Below, piece after piece: positions 59,285 to 64,000 of a DNA stretch of 64,000 nt; the stretch's first letter is position 1; each line of letters starts with the position of its first letter. The translations under genes were made by a program, and so were the position numbers. The notes below the pieces were generated by a model that was given only the letters and a program-made list of their open reading frames with translations, was not told the origin of the DNA and made no database searches. The stretch covers positions 2,170,001-2,234,000 of the forward strand of contig NZ_CP055481.1 in NCBI RefSeq assembly GCF_013705725.1, written 5' to 3'. This DNA is from Klebsiella sp. RHBSTW-00484. GTDB taxonomy: Bacteria > Pseudomonadota > Gammaproteobacteria > Enterobacterales > Enterobacteriaceae.

Positions 59285-60712
59285 ATGACGCATTTTAATA
59301 GAAATATTATTTGCAGCGTAGCTTTAGTATTCGCCGATTTAAGTAGTTTTATATTATCTATGTATTTAGCTTTGGGTGTGCTTTCTTTTACTCTTACTGA
59401 ATTTAATCAGCGTGTACCGGACGATCAAATAGAGCATTGGATTGTACTGCATTGGATGTTGGGTTTATTTTGTATCGCTTGGTATGGTGTACGATTGCGG
59501 CATTACTTCTACCGTAAAACGTTTTGGTTTGAATTAAAAGAAATACTACGGACCTTGGTTATTTTTGCCGTAATAGAGTTAGCTGTAATGGCATTTACTA
59601 AATGGTATTTTTCACGATATGTATGGCTTTTGACATGGATATTTGCCGTAATTCTTGTACCTGTTTCAAGGATTATAATAAAACATTGTTTAAATGCATT
59701 CAATATATGGGTTCGAGATACTTGGATTATAGGTAATGGTAAAAATGCATATGAAGCGTATAAGGCAATCAATAGCGAGAGTAATCTTGGACTTAAGGTC
59801 GTAGGTTTTGTTTCAATTGATCGTGAGACTGATTTAGCACATGGAATAGATGGCATTCCGGTAGTGAGGACAAGTCAACAATGGTTGGACACAATCAATA
59901 AGCGCACACAGTTCATCGTAGCAGTTGAGTCAAACCAAGGAGATATACGCAATAATTGGCTGAGAGAATTTATGATTAGGGGATATCGTTATGTGTCAGT
60001 TATCCCAACTTTACGTGGTATGCCATTAGATAGCACAGATATGTCATTTATTTTTAGCCATGAGGTGATGATCTTTCGTGTTCAGCAAAACATGGCCAAA
60101 TTGTCTTCACGTATTTTAAAAAGGTTATTTGATGTTTTTGGCTCAATGGGGATAATTCTAATTCTCTCTCCCTTATTGATATACATTAGTCTAAAAGTAA
60201 AGAAAGATAAAGGGCCAGCAATTTACGGACACATGCGTGTTGGAAAAGGCGGTAAAATTTTTAAGTGCTTAAAATTTCGATCTATGGTAATTAACTCACA
60301 GGAGGTTTTAGAGCATTTATTGAAAACAGATCCTCATGCCCAATCTGAGTGGGAGGAAACATTTAAGCTAAAAAATGATCCAAGAGTAACTAAAATCGGA
60401 CGTTTTTTACGAAAAACCAGCTTAGATGAGCTTCCGCAATTATTCAATGTGCTAAGAGGCGAAATGAGTTTAGTAGGGCCACGGCCTATTATTACCGCAG
60501 AATTAGAACGATATAATGATGAGGTCGATTATTATTTATTAAGTAAACCAGGTATGACTGGTCTTTGGCAGGTAAGTGGGCGTAGCGATGTTGATTATGA
60601 TACTCGTGTATATCTAGATGCATGGTATGTTAAAAATTGGTCTATGTGGAATGATATTGCAATTTTATTCAAAACAGTTAGTGTTGTACTGAAGAAAGAT
60701 GGGGCATACTAA
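59285..60712 (+). CDS. wbaP: Undecaprenyl-phosphate galactose phosphotransferase WbaP
   Basis: 475-residue polyprenyl-phosphate hexose-1-phosphate transferase that starts repeat-unit synthesis by moving galactose-1-phosphate to undecaprenyl phosphate. About four N-terminal membrane helices (8-140), a CoA-binding-like central domain (VRDTWIIGNGKNAYEAY), and the C-terminal catalytic domain (about 280-475) with KRLFDVFGS, FRSMV, RKTSLDELPQL and SLVGPRPI. Length close to Salmonella WbaP (476). GAGGGG precedes the ATG at 59285. Implies a Gal-initiated capsule. Confidence 0.94.
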   Translation: MTHFNRNIICSVALVFADLSSFILSMYLALGVLSFTLTEFNQRVPDDQIEHWIVLHWMLGLFCIAWYGVRLRHYFYRKTFWFELKEILRTLVIFAVIELAVMAFTKWYFSRYVWLLTWIFAVILVPVSRIIIKHCLNAFNIWVRDTWIIGNGKNAYEAYKAINSESNLGLKVVGFVSIDRETDLAHGIDGIPVVRTSQQWLDTINKRTQFIVAVESNQGDIRNNWLREFMIRGYRYVSVIPTLRGMPLDSTDMSFIFSHEVMIFRVQQNMAKLSSRILKRLFDVFGSMGIILILSPLLIYISLKVKKDKGPAIYGHMRVGKGGKIFKCLKFRSMVINSQEVLEHLLKTDPHAQSEWEETFKLKNDPRVTKIGRFLRKTSLDELPQLFNVLRGEMSLVGPRPIITAELERYNDEVDYYLLSKPGMTGLWQVSGRSDVDYDTRVYLDAWYVKNWSMWNDIAILFKTVSVVLKKDGAY

Positions 60713-60713
60713 A

Positions 60714-61469
60714 ATGGAAAGAATGAGAATATACACTGTTACGCATAAAAACTTTCAACCAACAGCTGAAAGTATTTATCAGCCTATTATTGTTGGCAAT
60801 GGTGAGGTTAATCTTTCTTCAGCAGTAAGGGATAATATTGGTGATAATATCACAGAAAAAAATAAATCTTTCTGTGAAATGACGGCATTATACTGGATTT
60901 GGAAAAATACATCATTTTCTGAAAATGATATTATAGGTTTGACGCATTATAGAAGATATTTTAAGAAAGGTGTCAAAAATATTATAGCAACAGAAGGAGA
61001 TATAAAAAAAATATTGAACAGCTATGATATAATAATACCTAAAAAAAGGAACTATTATATTGTTTCAGTTCAGGAACATTATAAAAAAGCCCATTATAGT
61101 AAAGACTTGATGTTGGTTAGAGAAATAATTTCAAATAAACAGAGTGAATATTTGGTTCATTTTGATAATATTATGAATGGGAAAACATTATCTCTATATA
61201 ATATGTTTGTAACATCGTGGGGTATTTTTGAGTCTTACTGTAATTGGGTATTCCCTATATTATTTGAATTAGATACGCGAATTGACAAGGAAAAGTATGA
61301 CTCATATCAGATGCGTGTCATTGGGTTTTTAGCCGAGCGTCTGTTTAACGTATGGCTGGAGGGGGAAAAGAATAAATTAAAAATTTATGAAATGCCTGTA
61401 TACAATACCGATGGTGAGAATTTAATAGTAAAAGGTATTAACTTGATTAAAAGGCAGTATTGCTCATGA
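60714..61469 (+). CDS. DUF4422 family glycosyltransferase
   Basis: About 251 residues (252 codons with the stop), starting at the ATG 60714 or at 60723 (MRIYTVTHKN), one or four bases after wbaP. Contains the family motif IGLTHYRRYF (about 75-85) and ALYWIWKN. Family members add a hexose in capsule and O-antigen synthesis. Very AT-rich and serotype specific; donor and linkage unknown. Confidence 0.8.
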   Translation: MERMRIYTVTHKNFQPTAESIYQPIIVGNGEVNLSSAVRDNIGDNITEKNKSFCEMTALYWIWKNTSFSENDIIGLTHYRRYFKKGVKNIIATEGDIKKILNSYDIIIPKKRNYYIVSVQEHYKKAHYSKDLMLVREIISNKQSEYLVHFDNIMNGKTLSLYNMFVTSWGIFESYCNWVFPILFELDTRIDKEKYDSYQMRVIGFLAERLFNVWLEGEKNKLKIYEMPVYNTDGENLIVKGINLIKRQYCS

Positions 61470-62506
61470 GTAAGATACTTTTGATTACCGATAATGCATA
61501 TACCTACACCGGAAGAGAGAAGATATGTGATTTTATGGTGTCATCATTTAGTGGGAAAAATAACGTTGTTGATGTGTTCAGCTGTAAAGGTTCAGGAGAA
61601 CCATTTTACGCATATAGTGGTGTCAATTGTATAAAATCATTTGAAAATTCTAAGTGGCCATTGTTAGATATTGTTAATTCTATCAATGAATCGTCTTATG
61701 ATTATATTTTTGTTGTAAGTATGGGTAAATTGAGTGTTTTCTTCGCATTGTTGTCATTTAGAATTAAAAAAGTAAATTTAAAAAAAATATCATGTGAACA
61801 TATATCGTTAGACTCTCTTAAATGGTATGTTCGTGTGCTAAAAAGAATTATGCTGAAAAAATATGATAAAGTAATAGTGTTAACTGAAAGAGATAAAAAT
61901 GTTTTGGTAGAATGGGGAATTAAAGCTGATGTAATAGAGAACCCAATTGACTACAAAAACTTTTTTAGGAAGAAACGATGTTATAAGGCTGTCGCTATAG
62001 GAAGGTTGAATAAACAAAAAAATTTCTGTGAGTTAATAAAAATATGGGGGCTATTTATAAAAGAGAATCCTCAATGGACACTAAATATACTTGGAGATGG
62101 TGAGGAAATGGAGTCTTTATCGAGTGAAATAAAAAAAAGAGAATTAGAAGGTTGTATATTTTTGCGAGGGAGAGTCAGTAATGTTCATGATTATTATATG
62201 GATTCTGATATCTGCCTTATGACTTCTGTATATGAAGGACTACCAATGGCTTTATTAGAGGCTAAATCCTATTCATTACCAGCGGTTGCATATGATTGCC
62301 CCACTGGTCCAAAAGAAATTATAGAAGATGGTATTGATGGATTTGTTGTTCAACTTCATAATCAGAGTGAATTTGTTTATAAAATGAATACACTGGCCAA
62401 TGATGATGAACTGTTCTATAGTTTCTCTTCTGCGACATTGAAGACGGCTCTTAGATTTGATAGTGCTAATATTAACAAAAAATGGTGTGCCCTGATTTTA
62501 AACTAG
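61466..62506 (+). CDS. GT4 family glycosyltransferase
   Basis: 346-residue GT-B-fold enzyme with the retaining GT4 motif YEGLPMALLEAKSYSLPAVA (E-x7-E) and a preceding IGRLNKQKNFCELIKIW segment. Start overlaps the DUF4422 stop by four bases (ATGA). Adds a sugar to the capsule repeat unit in the cytoplasm; specificity unknown. Confidence 0.85.
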   Translation: MSKILLITDNAYTYTGREKICDFMVSSFSGKNNVVDVFSCKGSGEPFYAYSGVNCIKSFENSKWPLLDIVNSINESSYDYIFVVSMGKLSVFFALLSFRIKKVNLKKISCEHISLDSLKWYVRVLKRIMLKKYDKVIVLTERDKNVLVEWGIKADVIENPIDYKNFFRKKRCYKAVAIGRLNKQKNFCELIKIWGLFIKENPQWTLNILGDGEEMESLSSEIKKRELEGCIFLRGRVSNVHDYYMDSDICLMTSVYEGLPMALLEAKSYSLPAVAYDCPTGPKEIIEDGIDGFVVQLHNQSEFVYKMNTLANDDELFYSFSSATLKTALRFDSANINKKWCALILN

Positions 62507-62541
62507 AATATATAGTCTTTTGATTAGGGCATTGAAGAGGT

Positions 62542-63681
62542 ATGACCATGCTTCCATATTGGTATCTTTCATTTTTTTTTATTGTAATGATTTTTTTTGA
62601 TGTATATTTGAGAAATGACGAAGTCGCGCATGTTAAATATAATAAACAGATATTATTATACCTCTATATTCTATCCGTTATTGTACTGATTTTTTTTGGT
62701 GGTATAAGAGGTGCTGGTACTGGTGTTGATGATTCGATGTACAGAATAACATTCAGTGAAATAGAACAGAAATCAGTAATGCTTTCTATAGGGGATATAA
62801 TTAATCAGTATAAATATGAGCCTATTACAACGATTGTTATGATGGCTGTTTCTATTTTTACGAAGAATGCTGATATTTTTATTTTTGCTTATCTTCTGAT
62901 ATCGGTATTTATCAATTCATATACATACAAAAAATACTCCCCGTTATTTTTAATATCTTTGGCTGTTTATTCATCTCATCTGTATTTGAATAAGGATCTA
63001 AACCAGATTAGGTTCGGTCTTAGTAGTGCTCTTTTTGTATTATCTATGTGCTATTTGCATGAGAATAAATATACTAAATCTATTATTTTTATCGTAATGG
63101 CTGCACTGTCTCACCAAACTGCTTTAGCGGGTGTTGTGATGTATTTAGTCCGCCCCTTTGTCAAATGGAAATATATGCCTTTCCTAATTGTGCTTATATG
63201 TATTCCATTGGGTTTTTTGGGAGGGAAAAATATATTTGGCTGGGCGTTCGGATATTTGCCGCAAATAGTTTCTAACTATCAGGGTACTGAATTTGATACG
63301 GAAATACCACTTGTCAGTGTAGCCAACATAAAGAATGTGTTCTTCGTATTCATTTTTTGTTTTTTCCTTCTGGATAAGAATGGGAAACTTAGTACAGAAC
63401 AAATTGGGTTGTCATATATACTTATTCTTGTATATGCAATTGGTGCTGGTGTACGTATGGTTTTTCACGATTTTTCTATTATAGGTGGGCGCGTAGGGAA
63501 TCTGTTCCTGCATGTAGAGCCGTTACTTATTTCATTGTTATGTTTTAGGTTGATAAAATATCGATTCTTAATGGTTATATTTATTGTTTCTATAATAATG
63601 TATTACTTTTATTACAATACTATTGCAAATCCACAATCTTTGATGGGATACAAGGTATCTGATACATTCAACATTTATTAA
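62542..63681 (+). CDS. wzy: EpsG-family O-antigen/capsule polymerase (Wzy)
   Basis: 379-residue integral membrane protein with about 10-11 hydrophobic helices. The EpsG-type motif GGIRGAGTGVDDSMYRITF (about 52-71) and the later HQTALAGVVMYLVRPF support the family. The only polymerase candidate in this window, so assigned as capsule Wzy that joins repeat units in the periplasm. Sequence is serotype specific. Confidence 0.75.
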   Translation: MTMLPYWYLSFFFIVMIFFDVYLRNDEVAHVKYNKQILLYLYILSVIVLIFFGGIRGAGTGVDDSMYRITFSEIEQKSVMLSIGDIINQYKYEPITTIVMMAVSIFTKNADIFIFAYLLISVFINSYTYKKYSPLFLISLAVYSSHLYLNKDLNQIRFGLSSALFVLSMCYLHENKYTKSIIFIVMAALSHQTALAGVVMYLVRPFVKWKYMPFLIVLICIPLGFLGGKNIFGWAFGYLPQIVSNYQGTEFDTEIPLVSVANIKNVFFVFIFCFFLLDKNGKLSTEQIGLSYILILVYAIGAGVRMVFHDFSIIGGRVGNLFLHVEPLLISLLCFRLIKYRFLMVIFIVSIIMYYFYYNTIANPQSLMGYKVSDTFNIY

Positions 63682-63696
63682 TATTTGAGGGCACAC

Positions 63697-64000
63697 ATGA
63701 AGGATAGAATTCCTTTTTTTAGTATTGTTATTCCGGCTTACAATGCATCACAATCAATAGTGTTCACACTGGAATCGATAAAAAATCAGAAGGAAAAGGA
63801 TTATGAAGTCATCATTATAGATGATTGCTCTGAAGATAAAGATGAATTGGAGAGTGTTGTTGATTCTTTTCAGTTATCAGGTATGAATATTAAGTTATTC
63901 CTATCCGAAAAAAAATTAAATGGCTCTGGAGCAAGAAATAAAGGTGTTGAATTAGCCTCCGGTAAATATATAGCCCTGTTGGACGCAGATGATGAATGGT
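63697..64000 (+). CDS. GT2 family glycosyltransferase (5' part; runs off right edge)
   Basis: First 101 codons of a GT-A inverting glycosyltransferase: FSIVIPAYNASQSI (6-20), EVIIIDDCSED and the DXD region at the end, ALLDADDEW. GAGGG lies 5 bases before the ATG at 63697. The rest is outside the window. Confidence 0.9.
   Translation, partial: MKDRIPFFSIVIPAYNASQSIVFTLESIKNQKEKDYEVIIIDDCSEDKDELESVVDSFQLSGMNIKLFLSEKKLNGSGARNKGVELASGKYIALLDADDEW

Overview
The window is chromosomal DNA of an enterobacterium, best read as Klebsiella: either a member of the K. oxytoca/michiganensis group or Raoultella. Evidence is the back-to-back ribitol (rbt) and D-arabinitol (dal) catabolic operons typical of Klebsiella, the E. 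coli-like gene order fbaB/yegT, yegS-cyaR-trhP, baeRS-mdtABCD, yegD-alkA-udk-dcd-asmA-yegH, and a Klebsiella-type capsule locus starting galF-orf2-wzi-wza-wzb-wzc. Species is not settled by the sequence alone.

Layout. 1-2000: 5' part of yegT (leftward) and the aldolase fbaB. 2099-11102: ribitol module (rbtK, rbtD leftward; rbtR rightward) tail to tail with the D-arabinitol module (dalR leftward; dalD-dalK-dalT rightward), followed by a HAD phosphatase. 12112-18567: an enolase-superfamily enzyme plus a complete peptide/nickel-class ABC importer (binding protein, two permeases, two ATPases). An IS630 copy (1153 bp) sits exactly in the last stop codon of this operon. 20140-21394: a CadC/ToxR-like membrane regulator paired with a FidL-like protein. 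21396-24870: yegS, the sRNA cyaR, an ERIC-like repeat, trhP and an unassigned secreted protein. 25176-36294: the BaeSR two-component system and MdtABC(D) efflux operon; BaeS has an unusual Pro/Gly-rich periplasmic insert. 36679-41030: a dimethylarginine hydrolase-like gene, an amino-acid binding protein and a permease cut off by an IS903-type element whose two flanks do not match, so the rest of the transporter appears deleted; next comes a divergent citrate-synthase paralogue with a changed catalytic histidine. 41160-48606: housekeeping genes yegD, alkA, udk, dcd, asmA, yegH. 48922-50257: an IS2-group element between yegH and galF.

50941-64000 is the start of the capsule (cps) locus: galF, acid phosphatase orf2, a long leader with JUMPstart/ops, wzi, wza, wzb, wzc, a terminator-like attenuator, wbaP, then serotype-specific genes (DUF4422 glycosyltransferase, GT4 glycosyltransferase, EpsG-type Wzy polymerase, and the start of a GT2 glycosyltransferase running off the right edge). 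Base composition falls clearly to AT-rich from wza onward. The products together make a Wzx/Wzy-dependent group 1-type capsule starting on undecaprenyl-P-P-galactose, exported through Wza/Wzc and anchored by Wzi.

No tRNA, rRNA, CRISPR array or prophage was found. The most interesting points are the catalytic-residue change in the citrate-synthase paralogue, the atypical enolase-family enzyme with its own transporter, the IS903-associated loss of a transporter, and a serotype region whose exact type cannot be named here.
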